This document shows positions 8,068-16,722 of a stretch of 64,000 nucleotides of DNA, in pieces. How positions within the stretch are numbered: the stretch's first letter is position 1; each line of letters opens with the position of its first letter. The notes under the pieces are model-generated. The model was not told where the DNA came from. It saw nothing but the letters and a program-made list of their open reading frames with translations, and did not search any database. A program made the position numbers and the translations under genes. This stretch comes from Clostridiaceae bacterium (GTDB lineage Bacteria; Bacillota; Clostridia; Lachnospirales; Lachnospiraceae): positions 291,760 through 355,759 of the forward strand of contig CAJTGI010000001.1 in NCBI GenBank assembly GCA_910575435.1, read 5' to 3'.

Positions 8068-8997
8068 TCACACTTTCTTGACGTGCTGATGGGTAAATAG
8101 ATGATCTGAACAGTATTCGTAATTTCCCTCACATTTAGAACAATATCTAAAATCCAGCCCCGGGGCATCCAGCTCCGTCCTGCCGCAGATCGCGCAGCGA
8201 TGCCTGGCACCTCCCTCATACTGGTTTGGCTGGCGCATCTGCTTCTGAAAGTTCCTCCTCCTCTTGACCTCCTTAGGCCGAATGCGCCGATAATCCCGGG
8301 TGGCAAAGAAAAACACCAAAAAATTCGCCATGGCAATTACAATGGCCAACGCCATGCTCAGATAAATCTGCCCTCTCATGGTATAGCCGTTGGTCAAATA
8401 GATAAAGCCAATCCGCAAATTCTGAAAGATAGAATATCCCAAAAAAATGCCATCTGCTATTGCCAGCCACTTTGCCTTGATCGGCAGCACGAAATATAGC
8501 AAGAACTCCATATCCGGATTGTTGAGGGCAAAGGCAAAGAACATCGCCCAGTAAATATACTCAAAGCCCGAAGCGTAAATCTCAAAGTGGGCTGGCGACA
8601 GGTACATGATTAACGCCGCCACAATATTCAGCAAAAATCCAGTGAGGATGTATAAATTGAACCGAAAAGTCCCCCAAGCCTGCTCCAGCGACCTGCCAAA
8701 CAGGAAAAACAAATTCACCTTGATAAAGAAAAAAAGCACGCTGATGACAAAAGAGCCTCCAGAGCCAAAGCCATAGGGCTCGAGAAGATAGGTAAACAGC
8801 CTCCAAACCTGTCCATGAAACACTCGCTCCATATTCAGAGCCAAATAATTATAATAAAAATTCGGATCAATCATTCCCATCTCGCTGGCGAATCCCAGGG
8901 CCGCCCCCAGGCAGTAGACCGCCACCATATAGCGTATCAGATCAGATATTGCAAAACGACCGAATTTCCGCTCCATATTATTTAAAAATTCATTCAT
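8068..8997 (-). CDS. Rhomboid-fold membrane protein, probably inactive, with C-terminal zinc ribbon
   Basis: 309 aa with about six membrane segments in a rhomboid/derlin-like arrangement. FGRSLEQAWGTFRFNLYILT and FVLPIKAKWLA are both typical rhomboid-family positions. The serine-motif region reads YASGF in place of GxSG, and no histidine is seen in the last membrane helix, so protease activity is doubtful. The tail has two CxxC pairs (CAICGRTE, YCSKCEGNYEYCSDH), suggesting a small zinc-binding domain. RBS AAAGGA precedes the ATG, and a consensus promoter lies at 9070-9098. It heads the run of genes leading to the large glycosyltransferase. Confidence 0.8.
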   Translation of the reverse strand: MNEFLNNMERKFGRFAISDLIRYMVAVYCLGAALGFASEMGMIDPNFYYNYLALNMERVFHGQVWRLFTYLLEPYGFGSGGSFVISVLFFFIKVNLFFLFGRSLEQAWGTFRFNLYILTGFLLNIVAALIMYLSPAHFEIYASGFEYIYWAMFFAFALNNPDMEFLLYFVLPIKAKWLAIADGIFLGYSIFQNLRIGFIYLTNGYTMRGQIYLSMALAIVIAMANFLVFFFATRDYRRIRPKEVKRRRNFQKQMRQPNQYEGGARHRCAICGRTELDAPGLDFRYCSKCEGNYEYCSDHLFTHQHVKKV

Positions 8998-9069
8998 ACG
9001 CCTGTCCTTTCCCTTTTTCTAGATTATTCCCACACCCAGCCACCCTTATATTTCCAGCATTCACTTAGT

Positions 9070-9098
9070 ATTATAGTAATAGGGCTTTCCTTTGTCAA
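9070..9098 (-). promoter_or_regulatory. Consensus sigma-A promoter for the rhomboid/glycosyltransferase run
   Basis: On the minus strand, -35 TTGACA (9093-9098) is followed after 17 bp by -10 TATAAT (9070-9075). Transcription would begin near 9063, about 65 nt before the rhomboid-like start. The -35 box lies in the loop of the hairpin at 9079-9117. Confidence 0.8.
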
Positions 9099-9117
9099 AC
9101 AAAAGAAAGCCCTATTT
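9079..9117 (-). terminator. Hairpin between the LysM gene and the rhomboid-like gene
   Basis: A perfect 12-bp inverted repeat AATAGGGCTTTC / GAAAGCCCTATT surrounds a loop of about 16 nt. It lies 3' of the LysM gene on the minus strand and could end its transcript. The better T-rich tract (TTTTCTTTT) is on the plus-strand side, where no gene precedes it, so terminator strength on the minus strand is uncertain. Confidence 0.5.
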
Positions 9118-9159
9118 TCTTTTCAGATATGACAGGCAAAGCCATATTAGCAAGGATCG

Positions 9160-9759
9160 TTAATCTTCCTCCGGCACAAAATAAGCCACTCCGGGAAGAA
9201 GATACACGTGATCCCACCCATTCCTTTCCCCGAAGGTTTCCAAATGTGCCATATTCCCGCCCAAAACTTTGGCCATGGTATCTCCCGGCCTCACCACGTA
9301 ACGCTCCCACTCCACGTTTCCATCCGATGTCTCTGATGGCTGCAACGCGCCTGAATTGCCAGGCGTTCCTGACATATCGGAATTGCCGGGCATTCCTGGC
9401 CTGTTCGAGCCTCCTGGCATTCCCGGCGTCCCTGCCCCATCCGGCATCCCTGGTCTTTCCGGCATCCCTGGCCTGCCGGGGTTTCCCGGCGCGCCTGGCT
9501 CATTGGGTCTTCCAGGCATGATCGGCCTTTCCGGCCTCTCTGGGAATTCCTCACAGTCCCCCCACATTTCACAGGGTTTGGGAGGCGTCTGCCTGGCAGG
9601 AATGCACAGAGTATCTCCTACCTGAAGATTGAACACATCCACAAAGGGATTGGAGCGCAATAGCAATGACAGGGGCACTTTATGGCTGCGGCTGATTTCA
9701 TAGAGGGTATCGCCCTTCTTTATCGTGTAAGTGTAGCCGTCACAATATTCATAATTCAT
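9160..9759 (-). CDS. Two-LysM protein with a collagen-like linker
   Basis: 199 aa. Residues about 9-55 form a good LysM domain ([31 protein letters not shown]), a peptidoglycan- or chitin-oligomer-binding fold. Residues about 75-135 are a glycine/proline-rich, collagen-like tract (many PGMPG, PGRPG, PGNPG units). The end holds a degenerate second LysM ([17 protein letters not shown]). There is no signal peptide. Similar signal-less LysM proteins occur in spore coats, so a spore-surface role is plausible but inferred. The RBS is weak (GGAATT). The tract's codons are repetitive, and the antisense strand also reads as collagen-like. Confidence 0.82.
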   Translation of the reverse strand: MNYEYCDGYTYTIKKGDTLYEISRSHKVPLSLLLRSNPFVDVFNLQVGDTLCIPARQTPPKPCEMWGDCEEFPERPERPIMPGRPNEPGAPGNPGRPGMPERPGMPDGAGTPGMPGGSNRPGMPGNSDMSGTPGNSGALQPSETSDGNVEWERYVVRPGDTMAKVLGGNMAHLETFGERNGWDHVYLLPGVAYFVPEED

Positions 9760-9833
9760 AAATTTAATTCCATATGCATTTTTTAATAATATATTCTCAT
9801 AAGAATAAAGTGGTTACTAAAAGTTGCTGTTAT

Positions 9834-9928
9834 GTTACTATGCACAGCCATAGAGACGGAAAGAACTGTCTCTTACAAGCAAGCTTGACGAGACAGCATC
9901 TTTCTTCTCTATGGCTGTGCATAGTAAC
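9834..9928. repeat. Intact 95-nt palindrome of the GTTACTAT family
   Basis: The outer arms are a perfect 23-bp inverted repeat, GTTACTATGCACAGCCATAG extended by AGA on the left and mirrored on the right. An inner imperfect hairpin pairs GAACTGTCTC with GAGACAG around the segment TTACAAGCAAGC. It lies between the LysM gene and the activase promoter. Related, shorter or decayed copies occur at 74-88, 14471-14523, 16012-16066 and 43458-43498. Confidence 0.85.
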
Positions 9929-9958
9929 TTCTTACATATTTTTCATATATTATAATTA

Positions 9959-9987
9959 TTGCAATCCCGAAAAACTTGTCATATAAT
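9959..9987 (+). promoter_or_regulatory. Sigma-A promoter of the activase gene
   Basis: -35 TTGCAA (9959-9964), 17-bp spacer, -10 TATAAT (9982-9987). The predicted start of transcription near 9994 rules out translation from an ATG at 9996 unless the mRNA is leaderless, and supports the internal start at 10062. Confidence 0.75.
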
Positions 9988-10061
9988 GTGACAGAATGAC
10001 GAAAACACTACTCGTACTAAGAAACATGTGTAAATATGTTGGAAAGGCATGGATATTTACT

Positions 10062-13000
10062 ATGAAGCAAAATTACAATACCTTAGGCATTGATATCGGT
10101 TCCACAACCGTAAAAATAGCGATTTTAAATACAGCAGGAGACATTATTTTTTCCGATTACCAGAGGCATTATGCCAATATCCAGGAAACCTTGGCATCCA
10201 TCGTCAAAGATGCCTATGAGGAATTGGGCGACATTCCCCTCTCCCCCATGATTACTGGCTCAGGAGGTCTGACCCTGGCGAAGCATCTGGACATTCCCTT
10301 CGTTCAGGAAGTGGTAGCAGTGGCCACCTCCCTGAAGGACTTTGCCCCCCACACGGACGTGGCCATCGAACTGGGGGGAGAGGATGCCAAGATCATCTAC
10401 TTTACTGGGGGCATCGACCAGCGCATGAACGGCATCTGCGCCGGCGGAACAGGTTCCTTCATTGACCAGATGGCTACCTTATTAAAAACAGATGCTAAAG
10501 GACTGAACGAATACGCAAAAAATTACGAGGCAATCTATCCCATCGCCGCCCGCTGCGGCGTGTTTGCCAAGACGGACATCCAGCCCCTAATCAACGAAGG
10601 GGCCACCAAGGAAGACCTGTCCGCCTCCATCTTCCAGGCAGTGGTAAACCAGACCATCAGCGGCCTGGCCTGCGGAAAGCCCATCCGTGGAAATGTGGCA
10701 TTTCTGGGCGGCCCGCTGCATTTCCTCACGGAATTGCGACAGGCATTTATCAAGACCCTGAACTTGTCAGGGGAACAGATCATCGCCCCGGAACACTCCC
10801 ATCTCTTTGCCGCCTCCGGCGCGGCCATGAACGCTAAGGAGGAAAACCAGACCTCTTTGGGAAACCTGCGTCAGAAACTTTCGGAAGAGATACATATGGA
10901 ATTTGAGGTGACCCGTATGGAACCCCTCTTCCGGGACGAACAGGAATATCAGGACTTTCTGGCGGAACATTCCAAAAAAGACGTGAAAAAGGGAAGTTTC
11001 GCCGACTACCGGGGAGACCTCTTCCTAGGCATCGACGCCGGCTCCACCACCACCAAGGTGGCGGTGATAGGCGAGGACGGCTCCCTGCTGTATTCTTTCT
11101 ACGACAGCAACAATGGAAGTCCGCTAAAGACTGCATTAAAGGCCATCAAGGACATCTATGCCAAGATGCCCGAGGGCGCCCGCATCGTCCGCTCCTGCTC
11201 CACCGGCTACGGCGAGGCGTTGATCAAGGCTGCGCTGATGCTAGATGAGGGAGAGGTGGAGACCGTTGCCCACTACAATGCCGCCGCCTTCTTCGAGCCG
11301 GAGGTAGACTGCATCCTGGATATCGGCGGCCAGGACATGAAATGCATAAAGATTAAGAACCAATCTGTAGACAAAGTACAGTTAAACGAGGCATGCTCCT
11401 CCGGCTGCGGCTCCTTTATTGAAACCTTTGCCAAGTCCCTGAATTACGAGGTGGCAGATTTTGCCAAGGTGGCCCTCTTCGCAGAAAACCCCATCGACCT
11501 GGGCTCCCGCTGCACCGTCTTTATGAACTCCAAGGTAAAGCAGGCCCAGAAGGAAGGTGCCAGCGTGGCAGATATCTCTGCCGGATTAGCCTATTCTGTC
11601 ATAAAAAATGCCTTGCTAAAGGTCATCAAGCTGACAGACCCTAAAGACCTGGGTACAAAGGTGGTAGTGCAGGGAGGCACCTTTTATAATGACGCAGTGC
11701 TGCGAAGCTTTGAGCGCATTTCTGGATGCCAGGCCGTCCGTCCGGACATTGCGGGAATCATGGGGGCCTTCGGTGCCGCGCTGATTGCCCGGGACCACTA
11801 TGCCGGGCAGGAGACTTCCATGCTGTCCATCGGGGAAATCAATGACCTGCGTTTTGAGACTTCCATGACCCGGTGCAAGGGCTGCACCAACCATTGCCTC
11901 CTCACCATCAACCGTTTCACCGGCGGCAGGCAGTTTATTTCCGGCAACCGCTGCGAGCGAGGCATCGGCAAGCAGAAGAACGAAAAAAACGTGCCAAACC
12001 TATTTGCCTATAAAAACAAACGGCTCTTCGATCACTATGTCCCCCTGGAGGAAACGAAGGCAAGGAGAGGCGTAGTGGGCATTCCCAGGGTATTGAACAT
12101 GTATGAGAATTACCCCTTCTGGTTCACCTTTTTTACAAATTTGGGCTATCGGGTAGTACTCTCCCCGGAGTCCAGCCGGAAAATCTACGAACTGGGCATC
12201 GAATCCATTCCCAGCGAATCCGAGTGCTATCCGGCAAAACTAGCCCACGGCCATGTCTCCTGGCTCATCCGCCAGGAAATCCCCTACATCTTCTACCCCT
12301 GCATTCCCTACGAGCGCAGGGAGGTAGAGGATGCCAACAACCACTACAACTGCCCCATCGTCACCTCCTATGGAGAGAATATCAAGAATAACGTGGAAGA
12401 GCTGCGAAATGACAGCATCAAGTACCAGAATCCTTTCATGTCCTTCGAGGACGAGGAGATTCTCACGAAACGCCTCTGCGACTTCTTCTCTAAGGAAAAC
12501 GATATTCCGGTGGCAGAAATCAGGGATGCGGCCGCAGCGGCATGGGGAGAAATGCTGGCCGTGAGAAAAGATATCACCCAGAAGGGGCAGGAAGTCCTGA
12601 AATACATGGAAGAAAACCATTGCCATGGCATCGTGCTATCAGGCAGACCCTACCACGTAGACCCGGAAATTAACCATGGCATCCCGGAAATGATTACTTC
12701 TTTCGGCGTAGCAGTCCTGACAGAAGACAGCATCTCCGAACTGGGGGAGGTAGACCGGCCAACCATCGTGATGGACCAGTGGATGTACCACTCCCGCCTG
12801 TACCGTGCCGCCTCCTTCATCAGTACCAGGGACGATTTGGACATCGTCCAACTAAACTCCTTTGGCTGCGGCCTGGACGCAGTTACCACGGACCAAGTCA
12901 GCGACATTCTCACGAAACGGAATAAGGTCTATACCGTACTTAAAATTGACGAGGTGAATAACCTAGGCGCCGCCCGCATTCGCATCCGCTCCCTCCTGGC

Positions 13001-14279
13001 GGCAGTGAAAGAGCGGGAACGGAAGAAGATACAGCCTACAGTATCAGACACCGCACACCACAGAGTAATCTTCACAGAAGAAATGCGCAAGAACTATACC
13101 ATTCTGGTGCCCCAGATGTCGCCAATCCACTTCGATATTTTAGAGCCTGCCCTGGCTTCCTGCGGCTACAATTTTGAAGTGCTGCCCAGCACCCCGGAAT
13201 GCGTAGACTACGGCCTGAAATACGTCAATAACGATGCCTGCTATCCCTCCCTCCTGGTAGTGGGGCAATTTATGCAAGCCCTCCTTTCCGGCAAATACGA
13301 TTTGAATCGGGTGGCACTAATTATCACCCAGACCGGAGGCGGCTGCCGTGCCACCAACTATATCGGATTTATCCGCCGCGCCTTGGACAAAGCAGGAATG
13401 GGGCAGATTCCTGTCATCTCCATGAGCGCAGGCATTGAGAAAAATCCCGGAATGAAGATTGACCTGAAAATGGCCCACAGGGCTATCCAGGCACTGATTT
13501 ACGGCGATGTATTCATGCGGGTGCTCTATAAGACCAGACCCTATGAGCAAGTGCCCGGCTCTGCCAACGCACTGCACGAAAAGTGGAAGAATATCGCCAT
13601 CCAGGCGGTGCAAAATGGAATCAAGAAAGAATTTAAGAAGAATATCCGAAACATCATCCGGGAGTTCGACGAACTTCCATTAAAGGATATCCAAAAACCC
13701 CGGGTAGGCATTGTGGGAGAGATTTTGGTCAAATTCCTCCCCCTAGCCAACAATTACCTGGTAGAACTCCTAGAGGAAGAAGGTGCCGAGGCCGTATGCC
13801 CGGATTTGGTTGATTTCTTCATGTACTCCCTGTACAATGCCAACTTCCAGGCAGAATACCTGGGTAAAAAGAAATCCAGCGCCTCCCTGAACAATTTCCT
13901 GATCTGGTATCTGGAAAAGTATCGGAAAGTCGCCAGCGATGCCCTGGAGGCCAGCAACAGATTCAATCCGCCAGTCCCTATCGCAAAGTTGGCAGAGTAT
14001 GCCTCCCCCATCGTCTCCTGCGGCAACCAGACGGGTGAGGGGTGGTTCCTCACCGGGGAAATGATGGAACTGATTCACTCCGGCGTGCCCAATATCGTGT
14101 GCGCCCAGCCTTTCGGGTGTCTGCCCAACCATGTGGTGGGCAAGGGCGTGATCAAGGAACTGCGCCGCCAGAACAGCGACACCAACATCGTCGCGGTAGA
14201 CTACGACCCCGGCGCCAGCGAGGTAAACCAGCTCAACCGCATCAAACTGATGCTTTCTACTGCGGTTAAAAATATGTAG
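10062..14279 (+). CDS. 2-hydroxyacyl-CoA dehydratase activase-related protein (BcrAD/BadFG, giant form)
   Basis: 1405 aa. It holds two ASKHA ATPase domains in tandem. The first begins [16 protein letters not shown] and has [13 protein letters not shown] and [16 protein letters not shown]; the second begins [20 protein letters not shown], with [10 protein letters not shown] and [17 protein letters not shown] cysteine-rich DUF2229-type segment follows ([27 protein letters not shown]). The last part resembles the iron-sulfur dehydratase subunit HgdB ([33 protein letters not shown]). Small activases use ATP to drive electron transfer into 2-hydroxyacyl-CoA dehydratases; the substrate of these giant fused proteins is not established. 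No dehydratase genes are adjacent. The start at 10062 is chosen from the promoter position; GGAAAGG is about 14 nt upstream, which is slightly far. Confidence 0.9.
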   Translation: MKQNYNTLGIDIGSTTVKIAILNTAGDIIFSDYQRHYANIQETLASIVKDAYEELGDIPLSPMITGSGGLTLAKHLDIPFVQEVVAVATSLKDFAPHTDVAIELGGEDAKIIYFTGGIDQRMNGICAGGTGSFIDQMATLLKTDAKGLNEYAKNYEAIYPIAARCGVFAKTDIQPLINEGATKEDLSASIFQAVVNQTISGLACGKPIRGNVAFLGGPLHFLTELRQAFIKTLNLSGEQIIAPEHSHLFAASGAAMNAKEENQTSLGNLRQKLSEEIHMEFEVTRMEPLFRDEQEYQDFLAEHSKKDVKKGSFADYRGDLFLGIDAGSTTTKVAVIGEDGSLLYSFYDSNNGSPLKTALKAIKDIYAKMPEGARIVRSCSTGYGEALIKAALMLDEGEVETVAHYNAAAFFEPEVDCILDIGGQDMKCIKIKNQSVDKVQLNEACSSGCGSFIETFAKSLNYEVADFAKVALFAENPIDLGSRCTVFMNSKVKQAQKEGASVADISAGLAYSVIKNALLKVIKLTDPKDLGTKVVVQGGTFYNDAVLRSFERISGCQAVRPDIAGIMGAFGAALIARDHYAGQETSMLSIGEINDLRFETSMTRCKGCTNHCLLTINRFTGGRQFISGNRCERGIGKQKNEKNVPNLFAYKNKRLFDHYVPLEETKARRGVVGIPRVLNMYENYPFWFTFFTNLGYRVVLSPESSRKIYELGIESIPSESECYPAKLAHGHVSWLIRQEIPYIFYPCIPYERREVEDANNHYNCPIVTSYGENIKNNVEELRNDSIKYQNPFMSFEDEEILTKRLCDFFSKENDIPVAEIRDAAAAAWGEMLAVRKDITQKGQEVLKYMEENHCHGIVLSGRPYHVDPEINHGIPEMITSFGVAVLTEDSISELGEVDRPTIVMDQWMYHSRLYRAASFISTRDDLDIVQLNSFGCGLDAVTTDQVSDILTKRNKVYTVLKIDEVNNLGAARIRIRSLLAAVKERERKKIQPTVSDTAHHRVIFTEEMRKNYTILVPQMSPIHFDILEPALASCGYNFEVLPSTPECVDYGLKYVNNDACYPSLLVVGQFMQALLSGKYDLNRVALIITQTGGGCRATNYIGFIRRALDKAGMGQIPVISMSAGIEKNPGMKIDLKMAHRAIQALIYGDVFMRVLYKTRPYEQVPGSANALHEKWKNIAIQAVQNGIKKEFKKNIRNIIREFDELPLKDIQKPRVGIVGEILVKFLPLANNYLVELLEEEGAEAVCPDLVDFFMYSLYNANFQAEYLGKKKSSASLNNFLIWYLEKYRKVASDALEASNRFNPPVPIAKLAEYASPIVSCGNQTGEGWFLTGEMMELIHSGVPNIVCAQPFGCLPNHVVGKGVIKELRRQNSDTNIVAVDYDPGASEVNQLNRIKLMLSTAVKNM

Positions 14280-14284
14280 AAAAG

Positions 14285-14342
14285 AGGAAGAGTCTTTCTA
14301 AGGGCAGCAAAAAACGCTGCCCAAGAAAGGCTATACTTCCTC
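14285..14342. other. Three-tier stem-loop after the activase gene
   Basis: Nested complementary blocks GAGGAAG...CTTCCTC, CTTTCT...AGAAAG and GGGCAGC-AAAAAAC-GCTGCCC form a long interrupted stem starting 6 nt after the activase stop. A small hairpin AAGAACT-AA-AGTTCTT follows. No long T-run is present, so it may protect the 3' end or terminate weakly. Confidence 0.5.
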
Positions 14343-14360
14343 AAAGAACTAAAGTTCTTG

Positions 14361-14449
14361 GAAGAACGCAAAACCAGCGTTCTTCGCATTGCATCAGCCA
14401 AGCAGATTCCTATATATTTGATTCCTATATATTTAGAAAAGGTGCGAAG
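14361..14449. repeat. Paired hairpin module, copy B, with a 15-bp tandem repeat
   Basis: The hairpin GAAGAACGC-AAAACCA-GCGTTCTTC (14361-14385) and the string AAAAGGTGCGAAG (14437-14449) both match copy A at 3046-3131, but in the opposite order. Between them lies a direct repeat of GATTCCTATATATTT (14405-14419 and 14420-14434). Confidence 0.55.
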
Positions 14450-14470
14450 CTTTCTAAAATGGTTATGGAT

Positions 14471-14523
14471 ATGCTTGCTTGTAAAAGGCAGTGCTTCTCA
14501 TCTCTATTGACTGTAAATAGCAA
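14471..14523. repeat. Decayed half copy of the GTTACTAT palindrome family
   Basis: This segment aligns with the inner and right part of the reverse complement of the 9834-9928 element. GCTTGCTTGTAA is shared exactly, AAGGCAGT compares with GAGACAGT, and CTCTATTGACTGTAAATAGCAA compares with CTCTATGGCTGTGCATAGTAAC. The left arm is absent. Confidence 0.45.
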
Positions 14524-14555
14524 TATGCAATATGCCGTATTAATAAGGAGCAGAT

Positions 14556-15749
14556 ATGAAAATACTAGTCTATCGCTGGGATATCTATCCCTATGACAAT
14601 ATCATCAAGACACTAAAAAAGCAGGGACATCTGGTGGATGTCCTTGCTTTTCCCATCTCCAACCATATATCAGACAGCAGCTTTACGCCCATCCTAGAAG
14701 AAAAACTGCGCGAAAATGCCTACGACCTGGTATTCTCCGTAAACTTCTACGCCGTAATTGCAGGAACCTGCTTTCGAGAGAATATACACTACGCTGCCTG
14801 GACCTGCGACACCCCACTGCTCAGCATGCTCCACCCATCAGTGGAATACCCTACCAGCCACATTTTCACCTTTGACCGCTCAGAGTATGAGAAATTTCAT
14901 AAGCAGGGCGTACCCCACATCCACTACCTCCCCCTGGCAGGCACAGAGGAAGGCAACCTCCAGCCCTCTCCCCCTCCAGATGCCGCCACCCCGTCAGATT
15001 CCGTCTATCTTTACGATATCTCCTTCGTGGGTAGCCTCTACGAAAAGAACCGCTATGATGACATGTGCCTCGCCCTGCCGGACAGGCTTCTGGGATTCAT
15101 AGATGCCATCCTGGAGGCGGGAAGGCACATCTCAGGGGGCGATTTCATCTCTCGAATGCTCGCCAAGGACATCCTATCAGAAGTTTCCCAGCATGTCTCT
15201 TTAGAGGGCGAAGCACTGTCAGAAGAAGCCCTTAGAATCCATTTCGAGACATCGGTACTATCCTACAAGATTGCCGCAGATACCAGGTTGAATGCCCTGT
15301 GGTTCCTATCGCAAAACCATCTCGTAGATCTATTTACCTCCACCCCTCCCGATCATCCAATCATGGCAGACTATGACTTGGCAAATCATCTCTCCCTCCA
15401 CCCTCCTGTCGATTACCAGCAAGAACTGCCACGCATCTTTCGCCAGTCCAAAATAAACTTAAACTTCACCATCCCAAATATCACTGACGGCATCCCCCTG
15501 AGAATATTTGACATCCTCTCCTGCGGCGGCTTCCTCCTCACCGACTGCCGAGATGCCTTGGAGGACATATTTCAGGACGGACAGGATCTGGTCATCTTCC
15601 ATGGCATGGAGGACATGATGAAAAAAGCAGACTACTACCTAAGCCACCCCGCAGAGCGGGAAGCAATCGCCCGCCAGGGGATGGAAAAGGTGCGCAGCCT
15701 GCACACTTACGATATTCGCCTCACGGAAATGTTCCGCAAGCTAACATAA
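14556..15749 (+). CDS. CgeB-like glycosyltransferase (DUF3880 N-terminus)
   Basis: 397 aa cytosolic protein of the spore-maturation CgeB-like family: an N-terminal DUF3880 Rossmann domain (MKILVYRWDIYPYDNIIKTL, YDLVFSVNFYAVIAG, YAAWTCDTPLLSML) and a GT-B C-terminal domain (NFTIPNITDGIPLRIFDILS, CGGFLLTDCRDALEDIF). It probably transfers an activated sugar to an envelope, spore or flagellar acceptor; the acceptor is unknown. AAGGAG lies 6-7 nt before the ATG. It is separated from the activase gene by 276 nt filled with hairpins and repeat remnants, so is probably transcribed separately. Confidence 0.82.
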   Translation: MKILVYRWDIYPYDNIIKTLKKQGHLVDVLAFPISNHISDSSFTPILEEKLRENAYDLVFSVNFYAVIAGTCFRENIHYAAWTCDTPLLSMLHPSVEYPTSHIFTFDRSEYEKFHKQGVPHIHYLPLAGTEEGNLQPSPPPDAATPSDSVYLYDISFVGSLYEKNRYDDMCLALPDRLLGFIDAILEAGRHISGGDFISRMLAKDILSEVSQHVSLEGEALSEEALRIHFETSVLSYKIAADTRLNALWFLSQNHLVDLFTSTPPDHPIMADYDLANHLSLHPPVDYQQELPRIFRQSKINLNFTIPNITDGIPLRIFDILSCGGFLLTDCRDALEDIFQDGQDLVIFHGMEDMMKKADYYLSHPAEREAIARQGMEKVRSLHTYDIRLTEMFRKLT

Positions 15750-15771
15750 CATATATAGGTGCTACTCCCAG

Positions 15772-15903
15772 TTACTCCTCCCCATTATGTTCCTCCGACT
15801 CCCTATCTTTGGAAGAACCGCCGCCGTTCTCCCACCAGTACATCCAGACTACTACTCCCACGAAAATCAGGCCCAGCCCGATTAAAAGAATCTTTTCAAC
15901 CAT
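15772..15903 (-). CDS. Small 43-aa single-span membrane protein
   Basis: The frame encodes MVEKILLIGLGLIFVGVVVW followed by MYWWENGGGSSKDRESEE and a short acidic end. The hydrophobic stretch (residues 4-22) is one membrane helix, with a charged cytosolic or outer tail. GAGGG lies 6 nt before the ATG, inside the recurring GCAGAAATGAGG context. Family unknown; small membrane proteins like this often modulate a transporter or kinase, but nothing here names the partner. It lies tail-to-tail with the CgeB-like gene (22 nt). Confidence 0.65.
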   Translation of the reverse strand: MVEKILLIGLGLIFVGVVVWMYWWENGGGSSKDRESEEHNGEE

Positions 15904-16202
15904 AATTTCCCTCATTTCTGCAAAGCAGACAAGGTTCGCACTGCAAACAACATCAGCATGGACTTCGCCCGCCTTGCTCTAAATTTGCACACGATATAAA
16001 ACCTGCACCTATTTACTATGAAAGCAAAGCCAGGAGAGTGAACACTTCACATGCTTTCATGCGAACGGTCGGATATCCGGCCCGCCTCCTGAATCCTAAG
16101 GCGCAAATTATTTAACATTTTTAATGTAATTGTTTTGTTTTTCATGAAAATAATACGATATTCCATTATCGCAGATTGCCAGAATGGCAAAGAGACGCAA
16201 GA
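15904..16202. other. Gene-free 299-nt stretch with one repeat copy
   Basis: No convincing coding frame with a ribosome binding site was seen. The only clear structure is the palindrome at 16012-16066. The rest is AT-rich toward the end of the 143-aa gene. Confidence 0.5.
16012..16066. repeat. Divergent copy of the GTTACTAT palindrome family
   Basis: The left arm TTTACTATGAAAGCA and the right arm TGCTTTCATGCGAAC pair over AAAGCA/TGCTTT and beyond. An inner GTGAA-CAC-TTCAC hairpin is present. The edge TTTACTATG and the AAAGCC next to the arm resemble the copies at 9834 and 43458. Confidence 0.45.
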
Positions 16203-16634
16203 TCATCCCTTGGCCCCATCCTTTTGATGGATAAAAGAAATAATTGTCTGCCATCCAGCCCCCTTTGGACAATGGAAGAGACAATATTTTAGAGATCTAT
16301 TAATCTGATGCCTGTAAAAAGACAAAGCCTGCCCGGCTAAGCCCGATAAGAAAGGAAAATTCCCCTTTCCCTGATCCCCATAACTTCCCCTACTGATGCG
16401 GAGAATATGCTGAAAAGACCTAATGCCCGTCTCCTCTATGCGGGCAACATCCCTCTGGGGGGATTGCATGCCATGGTCTATGCGCGCCTGAGAATGGCCT
16501 TCCTGGGCGAATGAGATAGATTTTTCAAAAGACAAGCAGGCATTCTCCTGATCTTTCCCAGTCCAAATGCCTGATATGCCCAACAGCAATATGAGGATTC
16601 CGCTTAGGAATCTAGTGCGTAATATAAATCTCAT
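16203..16634 (-). CDS. Unknown 143-aa protein with N-terminal signal anchor
   Basis: The N-terminus MRFILRTRFLSGILILLLGI is a signal peptide or membrane anchor. The rest is hydrophilic, with two nearby cysteines (YCLFHCPKGAG) and the ending IISFIHQKDGAKG. I do not recognise a named family. The start at 16634 is chosen because a near-perfect promoter (16681-16709) fires downstream of any earlier start codon, and AGAGGAT precedes this ATG. It has its own promoter, so need not be part of the ABC operon ahead of it, though it lies only 88 nt after it. Confidence 0.6.
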   Translation of the reverse strand: MRFILRTRFLSGILILLLGISGIWTGKDQENACLSFEKSISFAQEGHSQARIDHGMQSPQRDVARIEETGIRSFQHILRISRGSYGDQGKGNFPFLSGLAGQALSFYRHQINRSLKYCLFHCPKGAGWQTIISFIHQKDGAKG

Positions 16635-16680
16635 TTCATCCCATCCTCTTGCAACGATACTTTGCGCGCCAATTTTCATC

Positions 16681-16709
16681 ATAGTATCATTTTATTCGCC
16701 ATCTGTCAA
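16681..16709 (-). promoter_or_regulatory. Near-consensus promoter of the 143-aa gene
   Basis: On the minus strand, -35 TTGACA (16704-16709), 17 bp, -10 TACTAT (16681-16686). Transcription would start near 16674, leaving a leader of about 40 nt. Confidence 0.75.
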
Positions 16710-16722
16710 ATACGAGAAATCT

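Noticed and set aside
9356-9625. Plus-strand collagen-like reading frame antisense to the LysM protein
   Set aside because: Gly/Pro-rich codons read as Gly/Pro-rich on both strands. This frame has no ribosome site, while the minus frame has LysM domains at both ends.
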